DNA of 64,000 bases, taken from an uncultured Clostridium sp. (GTDB taxonomy: Bacteria > Bacillota > Clostridia > TANB77 > CAG-508). The position numbers were made by a program, and so were the translations under genes. Where the stretch lies: assembly GCA_930990555.1 (NCBI GenBank), contig CAKNPW010000002.1:1-64000 (forward strand), in the 5' to 3' direction. A model generated the notes under the pieces. It saw only the letters and a program-made list of their open reading frames with translations. It did not search any database and was not told the DNA's origin. Positions 18,356 to 27,622 of the stretch are shown here, one piece after another. Numbering within the stretch: position 1 is the first letter of the stretch; every line of letters begins with the position of its first letter.

Positions 18356-18384
18356 CTCATTTAAAAATAAATGAGCTATTTTTG
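18350..18384. terminator. Bidirectional terminator
   Basis: Stem AAATAGCTCATTT / AAATGAGCTATTT between convergent genes. Confidence 0.88.
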
Positions 18385-18391
18385 GGTGAAT

Positions 18392-19168
18392 TTATCCCAA
18401 TGCAACATCTAGAATCATCATAACTACAAATCCTAATGCTACACCAATTGTACCAATGTTAGTGTGTTCCCCTGCTTGTGATTCTGGTATTAACTCTTCA
18501 ACTACTACATATATCATTGCCCCTGCAGCAAATGCTAAAATATATGGCAATATTGGAACTACTGCATTAGTAAATAATATTGCGACAACTGCTGCTAATG
18601 GTTCTACAATTCCAGAAAGAGTTCCATATAAAAACGCTTTTCCTTTTGAAACACCTTCTGCTTTTAATGGCATAGATATTATTGCTCCTTCTGGGAAGTT
18701 CTGAATTGCCATTCCTATTGCAAGTACAATTGCACCAGCTAATGTCATTCCAGTATTACCAATTAATGCCCCAGCAAATACAACTCCTGTTGCCATTCCT
18801 TCTGGTATATTATGAATAGTAACTGCTAATACTAATTTTGTACTTTTCTTTAAATTTGATTCTAATCCTTCAGATTTTTCTGTTTCCAAATGTTGATGTG
18901 GTATTAATGTATCCAAAATTAGTAAAAATATAATGCCTACCATAAATCCAATCGCAACTGGTACCCATGCAAATCTGCCAGCTGTCATATTTAGTGCTGG
19001 CATCAATAAAGACCATATTGATGCTGCCATCATTACGCCTGCTGCAAAACCTAATAATAATTTCTGTACTTTTTTATTTATTTCTTTTTTCCTCATAAAA
19101 AATACTAAACCTGAACCTAGTGTTGTTCCTAAAAAAGGAATCAATAGCCCTATAATCACATTACTCAT
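18392..19168 (-). CDS. ZIP family metal transporter
   Basis: A 258-residue ZIP-type importer of divalent metal (zinc most likely) with about eight membrane segments. The metal-site helices are clear: HNIPEGMATG near residue 118 and NFPEGAIISMP near 157, with EELIPES near 225. The usual His-rich loop is represented by PHQHLE near 90. AGGAGG and a well-formed promoter precede it. Divergent from a sugar acetyltransferase gene. Close to ZupT/GufA-type ZIP proteins. Confidence 0.9.
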   Translation of the reverse strand: MSNVIIGLLIPFLGTTLGSGLVFFMRKKEINKKVQKLLLGFAAGVMMAASIWSLLMPALNMTAGRFAWVPVAIGFMVGIIFLLILDTLIPHQHLETEKSEGLESNLKKSTKLVLAVTIHNIPEGMATGVVFAGALIGNTGMTLAGAIVLAIGMAIQNFPEGAIISMPLKAEGVSKGKAFLYGTLSGIVEPLAAVVAILFTNAVVPILPYILAFAAGAMIYVVVEELIPESQAGEHTNIGTIGVALGFVVMMILDVALG

Positions 19169-19187
19169 TATGTCCTCCTAAACTTTT

Positions 19188-19216
19188 ATTATATTTCCAC
19201 TAATATTGTATCTCAA
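19188..19216 (-). promoter_or_regulatory. Sigma-A promoter of the ZIP gene
   Basis: Minus strand TTGAGA, 17-base spacer, TATAAT, about 20 bases before the ZIP start codon. Confidence 0.7.
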
Positions 19217-19242
19217 ATTATTCTTATGTACAATTCTATTTT

Positions 19243-19271
19243 TTGCAATATATATTTTTTTATGTTAAAAT
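19243..19271 (+). promoter_or_regulatory. Sigma-A promoter of the acetyltransferase gene
   Basis: TTGCAA, 17-base spacer, TAAAAT, 30 bases before the start codon. Confidence 0.65.
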
Positions 19272-19301
19272 TTTTTATATTATTAAATTTGGAGGTTTTT
19301 T

Positions 19302-19856
19302 ATGACAGAAAAAGAAAAAGCAAAAAAAGGTGATTTATATAATCCTATGTATGATAAAGAATTGATAAATGAACGTTTTAAAGTTAAAGATTTATGTTTT
19401 AAATACAATAATACTCTTCCTTCTAAAGTAGACGAAAGAAATTCTATTTTAAAACAAATCTTATCTACTATAGATGAGACTACAGTTGTTGAGCAACCTT
19501 TCGTTTGTGATTATGGCTATAACATTTATTTTGGAAAAAACTTTTATGCTAATCATAATTTAGTAATTCTTGATACTACTACTGTAAAATTTGGTGATAA
19601 CGTTTTTATCGGTCCAAATTGTGGATTTTATACCGCAGGTCATCCTGTAGATGTTAACCAAAGAAAGTCTGGATTGGAATATGCTAAACCTATAACAGTT
19701 GGAAATAATGTTTGGTTTGGTGGTAATGTTATTGTTTTACCTGGAGTTAAAATTGGTGATAATTCCATAATAGGAGCTGGTAGTATTGTTACAAAGGATA
19801 TTCCTTCAAATGTAATTGCAGTTGGAAATCCATGTAAAGTTATAAAAGCAATTTAA
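19302..19856 (+). CDS. Sugar O-acetyltransferase (maltose/galactoside type)
   Basis: A 184-residue left-handed beta-helix acetyltransferase using acetyl-CoA. The Maa N-terminal domain (about 12-60) precedes hexapeptide repeats; GFYTAGHP near residue 110 supplies the catalytic His, and the repeats VGNNVWFGGNV, PGVKIGDNSIIGAG and VGNPCK follow. Length and order are those of Maa/LacA. GGAGG precedes the ATG. Likely role is detoxifying acetylation of free sugars. Confidence 0.9.
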   Translation: MTEKEKAKKGDLYNPMYDKELINERFKVKDLCFKYNNTLPSKVDERNSILKQILSTIDETTVVEQPFVCDYGYNIYFGKNFYANHNLVILDTTTVKFGDNVFIGPNCGFYTAGHPVDVNQRKSGLEYAKPITVGNNVWFGGNVIVLPGVKIGDNSIIGAGSIVTKDIPSNVIAVGNPCKVIKAI

Positions 19857-19860
19857 AATA

Positions 19861-19909
19861 AAGCACCTAATTAATAACAGTTTATACTGTATTTTAAGGT
19901 GCTCTTTTA
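19861..19909. terminator. Terminator between convergent genes
   Basis: Outer stem AGCACCT/AGGTGCT with an inner AACAG/CTGTT hairpin and a T run. Confidence 0.75.
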
Positions 19910-19910
19910 T

Positions 19911-21083
19911 TTATATACTTGAATTTACTTCTATTATTTTTGTTTCTGATGTTTGTAATTCACATATTTCAACTGTTGTAATCTCTCCATTTTCAGATTC
20001 AAAACAATATCCATAACCATTTAGGAAGAATGAATATCTTTTGGGTAAATCATTTTCTTGCCCTGTTTTTAAATTAACTTTATATGTACTCTGACCTGAA
20101 GTAAAATATGCAAATTCATCATCTATATATGCTAATCTTTCAAATCCACCATGTGCTTTCCAAACAATTTCTTCTGTATTATTTTCTGGATTAATCTTAT
20201 ATAAACTAAATTCTGTTTCTATATTTTTTCCATTAGTACCTTTTCTAGTAAACACATAATTACCATTTGCTGAAAATACATCGTTCCCAAACATTCCTAA
20301 TTTATGGTTTTCATTTGTGTCAAGATATATTACTCTATATGCCTCATTATCAGCAAAGTCTATATATGTTAAACAATTATCATCTACATTACTAATATAT
20401 GTTCTTCCTTGTGCTAATTCTTTTTTATTGGTTCCATCAATATTTGCAGAATATATACTCCTTGAAGTTAAATCTGTATAATAAATAGTATTATTATGTA
20501 TTTTAAAATAATTTTTAACATTTTCTATAATTGTTTGTTTATTACTTCCATCTTTATTCATAACACATAAATTACCTTGAGGTGTTCCGTTTATTCTGTC
20601 ATAACCTACTTGATCTGTAAAATATATCTTGTCAGCTGTAATCCATAATTGTATAGATGCTCCAGCATAAATTTTTTCTGCATTTCCTTGTAAGTCTATC
20701 TTATAAATTCCTTTTCCTCTATAGTAATTTGGCATTGTATATACATATTCACCATCAAAATAAAGTTTATTTACACCATCTTCCATCGTATATAGTAAGT
20801 CTAATTTCTTTTCGTTACAATCATATTTAAATATATTATCTGTCGAATTATTATATATAATAATATTACCTATTTTTGCAAAGCTACTTCCTGTTTGCAT
20901 ACTATATGTTTTCTCATTTTCCAATTTTTGTTCTTCACTTATCTTAACATCTTCTATCAATGTATTTGTAGAATTACTCTCGCTTATATTTACCTCGGTT
21001 CCAGTTTTAAAAATAATAAGCTGTATTAAAACTATTATTATAATTATAGCTAACGCTATTATAATTTCTCTAAATCTTTTCAT
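19911..21083 (-). CDS. DUF5050 beta-propeller membrane-anchored protein
   Basis: A 390-residue protein with one N-terminal membrane helix (about 6-25) and a repetitive outer domain of about 320 residues. Repeats such as IYFTDQVG, IYYTDLTSRSIYSANIDGTNKKEL and CVMNKDGSNKQTI are typical of DUF5050, a YVTN/low-density-lipoprotein-receptor-like propeller. It overlaps the stop of the upstream DUF4153-type gene (TAATG), so they are co-translated. Probable scaffold or sensor outside the membrane; function unknown. Confidence 0.75.
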   Translation of the reverse strand: MKRFREIIIALAIIIIIVLIQLIIFKTGTEVNISESNSTNTLIEDVKISEEQKLENEKTYSMQTGSSFAKIGNIIIYNNSTDNIFKYDCNEKKLDLLYTMEDGVNKLYFDGEYVYTMPNYYRGKGIYKIDLQGNAEKIYAGASIQLWITADKIYFTDQVGYDRINGTPQGNLCVMNKDGSNKQTIIENVKNYFKIHNNTIYYTDLTSRSIYSANIDGTNKKELAQGRTYISNVDDNCLTYIDFADNEAYRVIYLDTNENHKLGMFGNDVFSANGNYVFTRKGTNGKNIETEFSLYKINPENNTEEIVWKAHGGFERLAYIDDEFAYFTSGQSTYKVNLKTGQENDLPKRYSFFLNGYGYCFESENGEITTVEICELQTSETKIIEVNSSI

Positions 21084-22534
21084 TATTTAATCCCCTCTAT
21101 GGACTTTCTAGCCAATATCTTAGACATATTTAAATCTCTAAAGTCCATTTTTTCATTTGATAAATTTTCGTAAACATCATTTATATATCTTATAGTCTCA
21201 TTTTTAGTTTGCTCATCTACATTTTTTATCTCTAAAATTTGTATAAACTCTGGAATAGCATCTGTTCCAGTTTCTTCTTCTAGATACTCTAAATCTATTT
21301 TTCCGGTTTCTATATATCTTTCTATATTTCCTTTTGCGATAATTGCATCAAAATTAATAAAGTTCATTCCTATATATACAACAATTAAAATCATACAATA
21401 CGTTCTTAATAAGTGTTTTTGCTTGTTTAATATATATAATACTGTTGGAATTAACAAAATAGCTTCTGTAAATAATACACAATATACTAATAACCTTAAA
21501 AAAGTATATCCATATGCTTGTTCATAAAAATGCATTCTAACTGCAGAAGATATTATTATTATAAATGTAAATATTACCATAATTATACACATAAAGTTTA
21601 AATATTTGTTATTTTTAGCTGCATATTTTTTGGTAACTAATATCACTATTAAATTTATCACTGATACAACCATTAACTGGAAAAATCCCTGTCTTGCATA
21701 ATCTGCATAATTAATATTTATTTTTTGCATAAATAATGAATTTATCTGGATTATACAAAATACTAAATAAATTACATTTAATGATGTTAATACCATTTTA
21801 AAAGTAGTACTGTCTACACTTTTATTTTCTTCTTTTACCTCTTCATCCACAAAATATTCATCATATCTGGTAATAATATAAAAAAAGCTTGATAAATATA
21901 TAAACAGACATACTATTAAAATTACTCGTATAAAAATCCCCATTAAATCTACATTATTAAATAAATTGAAAAATGAATTTAGTATATTTGTAATCATGTT
22001 ACTAAATACTGAGTCTGCTGATGCTAAAATTGCAATAATAATTATTACTAAAGGAACTGTAATACATATCCCCTTTATTATATTGCTTGATTTTTTATCT
22101 TTAGTCTTTTCTTGATTTATATTAAATTTTCCAGCAAGTGAATTTCTTAATTCTGCCATTGTTTCGCCAATATATGCAAATGGTTCTATTACTATATCTA
22201 AAATTCTTTCGAGTAACATTTTGGGCATTAATTTACTTGTAGTTAAATTTAATATCATTATTATTAGTAGTATTGGTATTACTAATAGATTTAACAAATT
22301 AAAAAAACTGTTATTAAAAATAAAGTAAGTACTAGCTAAAATAATTATTGGTATTATTAAAAATCTTGAATTTTTATTTTTTATTTTATTTGTTTTTTCT
22401 AATAATGATACTATGTAATATGTAATTGGTATTGCAAACAATAACATTGAAAGTCCTATATGTTTTCCAAAGAATAATATTACACCCCATATACTGAGTA
22501 GTATTGCTCCTAAAAATATATTTATTTTTTTCAT
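21083..22534 (-). CDS. DUF4153/DUF4173 polytopic membrane protein
   Basis: A 483-residue protein with about eleven to twelve membrane helices. The central segment (VLTSLNVIYLVFCIIQ, then YADYARQGFFQLM near residues 250-295) is characteristic of the DUF4153/4173 family; a cytosolic C-terminal tail of about 80 residues follows. It has a good promoter and RBS and is first in a two-gene operon with a DUF5050 propeller protein. Function unknown; often suspected to be regulatory or transport-linked. Confidence 0.75.
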   Translation of the reverse strand: MKKINIFLGAILLSIWGVILFFGKHIGLSMLLFAIPITYYIVSLLEKTNKIKNKNSRFLIIPIIILASTYFIFNNSFFNLLNLLVIPILLIIMILNLTTSKLMPKMLLERILDIVIEPFAYIGETMAELRNSLAGKFNINQEKTKDKKSSNIIKGICITVPLVIIIIAILASADSVFSNMITNILNSFFNLFNNVDLMGIFIRVILIVCLFIYLSSFFYIITRYDEYFVDEEVKEENKSVDSTTFKMVLTSLNVIYLVFCIIQINSLFMQKININYADYARQGFFQLMVVSVINLIVILVTKKYAAKNNKYLNFMCIIMVIFTFIIIISSAVRMHFYEQAYGYTFLRLLVYCVLFTEAILLIPTVLYILNKQKHLLRTYCMILIVVYIGMNFINFDAIIAKGNIERYIETGKIDLEYLEEETGTDAIPEFIQILEIKNVDEQTKNETIRYINDVYENLSNEKMDFRDLNMSKILARKSIEGIK

Positions 22535-22567
22535 AATAAAATACCTCCATAAATATTTTATGAAGAC

Positions 22568-22596
22568 ATTTTATTTCTTTTATTATCGTTTGTCAA
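22568..22596 (-). promoter_or_regulatory. Sigma-A promoter of the DUF4153/DUF5050 operon
   Basis: Minus strand TTGACA (consensus), 17-base spacer, TAAAAT, 34 bases before the start codon. Confidence 0.75.
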
Positions 22597-22612
22597 TAAT
22601 TATTTATTGTTT

Positions 22613-22974
22613 TTATATAAATAATTGAATTATTATATCCAAAACTAATATAAATAAACCACTTAAGAATATTAACCAAAATGCCCACTTTCTATTAACA
22701 TATCTTAAAACATATGCTAATTTTGGATTACTATTTAATATGATTTAAACTCTGGCCCTGTTACATTATATTCTTTTCCATTTGCCTCAAAAAAGACAAT
22801 TGGAAGATGTACTCCACTATGTTCTCCTCCTCTATTTGCTAAAGTATATTTTTTAACTATTCCTTTAGTTCTTGCTTTGCATTTTTTTTCTTGAATTAGA
22901 TATTTATAATAAACTTTAAATGCTATTATAAATAAAACTACCGAAAATATTGTCAGAAATAATAGTACATCTAT
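22613..22974 (-). pseudogene. DUF3592-like membrane protein, frameshifted and without start
   Basis: Reading the minus strand from 22974 gives a membrane segment, then KARTKGIVKKY, GVHLPIVFFEANGKEYNV and GPEFKSY, a DUF3592-type beta domain, ending at a TAA at 22735. The adjacent frame continues with NPKLAYVLRYVNRKWAFW and a second membrane segment to a TAA at 22613. An in-frame TAG stands before any start codon. So the gene has both lost its start and suffered a frameshift near 22740. Confidence 0.65.
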
Positions 22975-23427
22975 CTACAACTTTTTCGATTTTTCAATAA
23001 CGATTGATACAATTATCAATCAATTTATTGTCTTTTCTTTCACATAAAATTTTGGTTTCTTCAAATGTTTTATGGATTTCATTGATAAAGTTAAATTTTA
23101 TAATAATATTATTTTAGTAAATGATTACGATATAACAATGTTTAGAAATATTGCCAATATTTATATAAATAGAGAAAAAACATAAATAAAATAATTTATA
23201 TAAAACAAACAACCTTTAAAATTAATCTAAAAATTAATCTAAAGTTTATTTCTAAATCAACTTTACCATCTTTCAAGTCTAAATGTCTTCTTAACTTGAG
23301 TGTATTTCAACTCGCAACAGAATAGCTTCTGTTAATATTATAATACTCAAATTCTTTAAAAATTTTTTTTTAATTTTTCTTAAATAGAAAGTAAAATAAC
23401 ATTTTATGTAGAATATAAATATATTCG
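22975..23427. other. Gene-poor spacer
   Basis: No convincing gene. A 37-codon plus-strand ORF at 23072-23185 (starts MDFIDKVKFY, ends INREKT) has no RBS. A small AACAGAA/TTCTGTT hairpin lies near 23319-23337. The rest is low-complexity AT-rich sequence. Confidence 0.5.
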
Positions 23428-23537
23428 AAAAAAGCCCTGCATAAGCAGAGCCTCTTTCTTTATTTCACATTTTGGGGTAGTTATACAAATTCTGGAAAAG
23501 GCATAGACCTTTTTCCGTGTCTAACTATTTAAATTAT
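23428..23537 (-). ncRNA. Candidate small RNA
   Basis: About 110 bases with a consensus-like promoter at its 5' end and an intrinsic terminator at its 3' end (GCTCTGC / GCAGGGC stem, loop TTAT, six T, 23428-23451). It encodes no ORF. Predicted internal structure: outer TAGTTA/TAACTA enclosing GGAAAA-GG / CC-TTTTCC. I cannot match it to 6S, SRP or tmRNA. A short untranslated leader is excluded by the terminator. Confidence 0.5.
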
Positions 23538-23543
23538 GCGAAT

Positions 23544-23572
23544 ATTTTACCATAAAATCTCAAAATTTTCAA
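23544..23572 (-). promoter_or_regulatory. Promoter of the candidate small RNA
   Basis: Minus strand TTGAAA, 17-base spacer, TAAAAT, with no coding sequence in the next 500 bases. Confidence 0.65.
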
Positions 23573-23589
23573 TAATCTGGTCAACTTAT

Positions 23590-23690
23590 TCGTATAACAG
23601 GTCTTTGGCTTTGTCACAAGTCTTCCCCTATGAGTTATGACCTCCCCTCATAACTTTTTTGGCTTTGCGAGCCAATAAAATTTGTTGTTT
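23590..23690. other. Hairpin-rich spacer
   Basis: Contains GTTATGA/TCATAAC (about 23634-23655) and TTGGCT/AGCCAA (about 23669-23685) hairpins with no ORF. The motif TTTGGCTTT occurs twice. It lies 3' of tRNA-Leu, so it may be tRNA trailer or an unrecognised RNA. Confidence 0.35.
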
Positions 23691-23703
23691 TTTGGCAAAA
23701 GAA

Positions 23704-23735
23704 AAAAATCAACCATTCTACTGATTGATTTTTGT
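23704..23735 (-). terminator. tRNA-Leu terminator
   Basis: AAAAATCAA / TTGATTTTT stem followed by T-rich sequence on the minus strand, about 35 bases 3' of the tRNA. Confidence 0.7.
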
Positions 23736-23771
23736 ATCTACCTGTTATATTAGTTCAAACAAAAACGTCAT

Positions 23772-23854
23772 TGGTACCGATGGTGGGACTCGAACCCACA
23801 TGGTTTCCCGCCAGATTTTGAGTCTGGTGCGTCTGCCAGTTCCGCCACATCGGC
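23772..23854 (-). tRNA. tRNA-Leu (anticodon CAA)
   Basis: An 83-base class II tRNA. Acceptor GCCGATG pairs with CATCGGT (one G-U), the anticodon stem CCAGA/TCTGG encloses CTCAAAA giving anticodon CAA for UUG codons, a variable arm is present, and the T arm is GTGGG-TTCGAGT-CCCAC. The 3' CCA is encoded. A spurious plus-strand ORF overlaps it. Confidence 0.95.
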
Positions 23855-23861
23855 ATATTAA

Positions 23862-23916
23862 TCCACCTACAAAATCTTTGATTTTGTACAGGTGGGCTAT
23901 AATTGGCGAAGCCAAT
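23862..23916 (-). terminator. Twin hairpins between deoB and tRNA-Leu
   Basis: Two adjacent perfect or near-perfect stems, CCACCT-ACAAAATC with its complement and GCTATAATTGGC with its complement. They lack a good T run, so they may be processing or stability elements in a deoB-tRNA transcript. Confidence 0.45.
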
Positions 23917-23966
23917 TATAGCTAACACTAATACATATTAGCATACATTGTTTTATTTTGCAATAA

Positions 23967-25145
23967 TTAAATTATCAAATCTTTAAAACTTTTTCCATAT
24001 TTTAAAATAGGATAATCAAAAATATCTAATACCGTTGCTGAAATGTCTGCATATGTGTCTCTTATTCCAAGATTAACTCCTTGTTTTATATTTTTTCCAA
24101 AAACTAAAATAGGTATATATTCTCTATCATGATCTGTACTTGGTGTTGAAGGATCATTTCCATGGTCTGCTGTTATAATTAATAAATCATCCTCATTCAT
24201 TGTTTCAATAATTTCTGGTAATTTATTATCAAAATATTCTAATGCTTTAGCATACCCTTCTATATTATTTCTATGACCATATAGCATATCAAAATCCACT
24301 AAATTTGTAAAAATTAATTTTGCATTTTTACTGTTCCTTATTTCTTCTATTGTTTTTTCGATTCCATCAGCATTTCCTTCTGTATGAATTGATTTTGAAA
24401 TTCCCCTACCAGAAAACAAATCCTCAATCTTCCCTATTGCTACTACTTCATTACTATTTTCATAAAGTACATCAAGCATTGTCTTTCCAAACTCTGGTGA
24501 TTCAAAATCTTTTCTATTATATGTTCTAGTAAAATTATCTGCTTTATCACCTACAAAAGGTCTAGCAATAATTGTTCCTATATCATATTCTTCAGAGCTT
24601 AACATTTCTCTTGCAATTTTACAAATCTCATATAATTTTTCTACTGGAATTATATCCTCATGTGCCGCAATTTGAAAAACGCTATCTGCCGAAGTATATA
24701 TAATTGGATACCCTGTTTTTAAATGCTCTTCTCCATATTGTTTTAATAATTCTGTACCAGAACCCACACCATTAAATAATGTTCCCTTTAATCCTGTTCT
24801 CTCCTTAAATTCTTCTATCATCTTATCAGGGAAACCATTTGGATATGTTTTAAATGGCTTTTCTTTTACAAATCCTGAAATCTCCCAGTGACCTACTGGA
24901 CTATTTTTACCTGCACATTGTTCTTGCGCTTTTCCATAATTTCCAATGGGATTTTCTTCTTTTTCAGGTATTGTTAAGCCATCAATATTATATAACCCTA
25001 ATTTTTTCATATTAGCTAAATTAGGTTTTGATTGCTCATATATATGTCCTAATGTATTTGCTCCAACATCTCCATATTTATCAGCATCAGGTAACTCACC
25101 AATACCAAAGCTATCTAAAACAATAATAATTGCTCTATTTATCAT
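23967..25145 (-). CDS. deoB: Phosphopentomutase
   Basis: DeoB interconverts ribose-1-phosphate (or deoxyribose-1-phosphate) and the 5-phosphate, linking nucleoside phosphorolysis to the pentose pathway. The 392 residues match family length. The alkaline-phosphatase-superfamily metal motifs are visible: VLDSFGIGELPDA at the N terminus, HWEISG near residue 145 and TADHGNDPSTPSTDHDREY near 325. GGAGGAAG precedes the ATG. Its start overlaps the end of an upstream 777-residue gene of unknown function, giving a conserved-looking spoIIM-xerD-X-deoB order. Confidence 0.97.
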   Translation of the reverse strand: MINRAIIIVLDSFGIGELPDADKYGDVGANTLGHIYEQSKPNLANMKKLGLYNIDGLTIPEKEENPIGNYGKAQEQCAGKNSPVGHWEISGFVKEKPFKTYPNGFPDKMIEEFKERTGLKGTLFNGVGSGTELLKQYGEEHLKTGYPIIYTSADSVFQIAAHEDIIPVEKLYEICKIAREMLSSEEYDIGTIIARPFVGDKADNFTRTYNRKDFESPEFGKTMLDVLYENSNEVVAIGKIEDLFSGRGISKSIHTEGNADGIEKTIEEIRNSKNAKLIFTNLVDFDMLYGHRNNIEGYAKALEYFDNKLPEIIETMNEDDLLIITADHGNDPSTPSTDHDREYIPILVFGKNIKQGVNLGIRDTYADISATVLDIFDYPILKYGKSFKDLII

Positions 25146-27468
25146 TATCTTCCTCCTTTTTGCATTTTAATTTTAAATTATATTCTTTTATATGTATCTC
25201 ACAATTTTGATATTCAAATTTTCCTATTTCTCTATTAATTCTAAAGAAGGAATCCCTTTTCTTTAAAAATTCAAATTTAGAATTATCTAGTAGCACTAAA
25301 TCGTTCAATTCCATGCCCTCTGGAAGTGTTTTATTATAATTGTCATAATAAATTGTATTTGTTAAGAATATAAGTGGCATTCCTTTTTTTACATTTATTC
25401 TACAAATATATTCATTAGTATTTTCTATATCATTTATAGCCTCTTCTGGATTCACATGATATATTTCAAAATTATTTTTATTAATATTATTTTCTGCAAT
25501 ATACAATGATAAATTCATTGTAGCTTTTATTTGAAGCAATGCTTTCTCTATATCTTCTACAATTATTTTTAATTTTTCTACAAACCTATCTAATGATGTA
25601 TTTTTGTTTACATCTATAACTCTGTACATATTTTTTTCTATTTCACGATGTTTTCTTCCTGCCAACACCCTAATTTTTGTCTTATCTTCAGAAAGTCCTC
25701 CAAAAATATCGTATTCCTCTTTTGGAAATAATGAACTTACAATTGTTGTTTTCTCTTTTATATCATTAAGTTCTTGTTCTATACGCTGTAATACTTGCTC
25801 ATTTATTTCTTCTTTGCCTTTTATCATGTTAATAAATTCCAAAATTTCAGTCGTAGCTAAAAATATACTATCACATTCTTTTTTAGATAACATTTTCCTA
25901 ATAATTTTATCCATATTTTTGCCAAGATCCTCTAAATCTTCTGTATAATCAAATGTTTTTTCTAAATTTGTAACTGAAACTTCTTCATCTGTATCTATTT
26001 CAGATAAAATTAAATTATTGTCCTTATTAGTAAATTTCCAAAAGTCAAAAATGCTTTTATTATGTTCATCTATTTCTTTTAAATATAATTCTGCATTTCG
26101 TATTTTGCTCTCTAAAACTTTTATTTTATTTTCTAATGCTCGTACATCCATTTCATCATTTTTTAATCTTTTATCTTGTCTTTCGAAAGCCTTAATTAAT
26201 AGCACTAAATCCTCTATAGTTAAAAATTCTTTTGTCCTGTCTATCCCATCATCTTCTTTAAAAATCTTTTCTGTTTCTTTTGAATCTTTTTCTTCTTCAT
26301 TATCCTTGTTTAATATTTCTTTTACTCTTCCCTTTAGCCTTTTCTTATTTTGCATAAAGAATTTAATTTTACCAAAAAAACTACGTTTACAATCTAAATA
26401 AATTGCTATCTCTTTTTCCTTATCTTGAAATTCCTTTACTTTTCTTTTCTCTATCATTGACAATTCTTGTTTTTGCTTCTCGCATTTATTTAAACTTTCA
26501 ACTATATTATTAATTTCATTGTCTGTTTGATAAAATTCCGTTTTTATAAAGTTTGTTAACTTCTCGTATTCTATCGTAGTTCCATTATATAAAAATTCTA
26601 AGCTTCCATCTTTTTTTATTCGTGGCTCGAATACATATCTTCCATTTGTTTCTGTTTGTAAAATAAATAAGGCTTTAATTAATTTAAAAAATTTTACAGC
26701 TTCTTCTTCATTTTTTATTATTATTCTATAATGGCTATTAATCTTTTCGTAACAAACTGTGTTTCCCACAATATATACATTCATAGTTTCATTTTTATCA
26801 TATACTTCATAAACAAATGGCCAATCTTTTGTAAAAAGCCATATATAATTTTCCGTATCTGTAATCTCATTTCTTGTTAATAAATCACCAGAATATTCTG
26901 TATTGCATACAGGAGCATAAATAAATATGTCCTTATTTTCATTATATGCCTCTATTTGCTTTTTTAGAAGATAGAAAAAAGCTTCAAATTCTTCATCTTC
27001 TAATGTTACCATCATAAAATATTGTTTTGTTATGTCAGAATAATAAATTTGCCAAAGATAATTTTCACTATATTTTACTTCGAATGGAATCTTTTCATTT
27101 AAAATTTCTTGTTCGTTAGCTATTCTCTTTAGTTCATTTATGTTCATTTTATCTACCATTTTTAAAAACACACCATGTTTTACTATATCATCTTCTGTTT
27201 CAAGCTTTAAATAATCATATAATTGACTACATTCCTCGTATTTTTTAGAAAGTAAATCCATTTTGTTTCTTGGCGTTATATATATTTGTATATCTTTTAT
27301 ATTTAAATACTTATATATTCTACTTTTATTTTCACTAAAACCTCTAATTGGTCTAAATTCAAGAGGTCTATAATTCTTTATAAATTCAGGTATATTATTT
27401 AAATCTAACCCTATGTATTCTAAATTTGCTTGTATTTTTAATTTTTCGTCGCTTGTAAGATTATTCAT
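25135..27468 (-). CDS. Large coiled-coil protein of unknown function
   Basis: The ATG five bases after GGAGG is used (the GTG four codons upstream overlaps the RBS). The 777-residue cytosolic protein has an N-terminal alpha/beta region (about 1-330), a long charged coiled-coil section (about 330-480 with a very basic patch KIKFFMQNKKRLKGR near 375), a second helical block (about 500-650) and a C-terminal domain. No signal peptide, Walker motif or catalytic motif is recognised. It overlaps deoB by 11 bases and so is co-translated with it. Function cannot be proposed. Confidence 0.7.
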   Translation of the reverse strand: MNNLTSDEKLKIQANLEYIGLDLNNIPEFIKNYRPLEFRPIRGFSENKSRIYKYLNIKDIQIYITPRNKMDLLSKKYEECSQLYDYLKLETEDDIVKHGVFLKMVDKMNINELKRIANEQEILNEKIPFEVKYSENYLWQIYYSDITKQYFMMVTLEDEEFEAFFYLLKKQIEAYNENKDIFIYAPVCNTEYSGDLLTRNEITDTENYIWLFTKDWPFVYEVYDKNETMNVYIVGNTVCYEKINSHYRIIIKNEEEAVKFFKLIKALFILQTETNGRYVFEPRIKKDGSLEFLYNGTTIEYEKLTNFIKTEFYQTDNEINNIVESLNKCEKQKQELSMIEKRKVKEFQDKEKEIAIYLDCKRSFFGKIKFFMQNKKRLKGRVKEILNKDNEEEKDSKETEKIFKEDDGIDRTKEFLTIEDLVLLIKAFERQDKRLKNDEMDVRALENKIKVLESKIRNAELYLKEIDEHNKSIFDFWKFTNKDNNLILSEIDTDEEVSVTNLEKTFDYTEDLEDLGKNMDKIIRKMLSKKECDSIFLATTEILEFINMIKGKEEINEQVLQRIEQELNDIKEKTTIVSSLFPKEEYDIFGGLSEDKTKIRVLAGRKHREIEKNMYRVIDVNKNTSLDRFVEKLKIIVEDIEKALLQIKATMNLSLYIAENNINKNNFEIYHVNPEEAINDIENTNEYICRINVKKGMPLIFLTNTIYYDNYNKTLPEGMELNDLVLLDNSKFEFLKKRDSFFRINREIGKFEYQNCEIHIKEYNLKLKCKKEEDNDK

Positions 27469-27578
27469 ATTAACCTCCACGTCTTTTCATGCTTATTAGT
27501 ATAACATAACATATAAAAAAAGTGAATGCAAAACAATGATTTATGGATGTTCTTTTTTCTATTTTTTTAAATCATCTA

Positions 27579-27613
27579 AAAAACCACCTAATGTATTACC
27601 ATTGGTGGTTTTA
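27579..27613 (-). terminator. xerD terminator
   Basis: AAAACCACC / GGTGGTTTT stem with a 15-base loop directly 3' of xerD. Confidence 0.8.
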
Positions 27614-27622
27614 ATATCTAAT

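Noticed and set aside
23725-23925. 66-codon plus-strand ORF (GGTRTHMVSRQ...)
   Set aside because: It is the complement of tRNA-Leu, a common false ORF.
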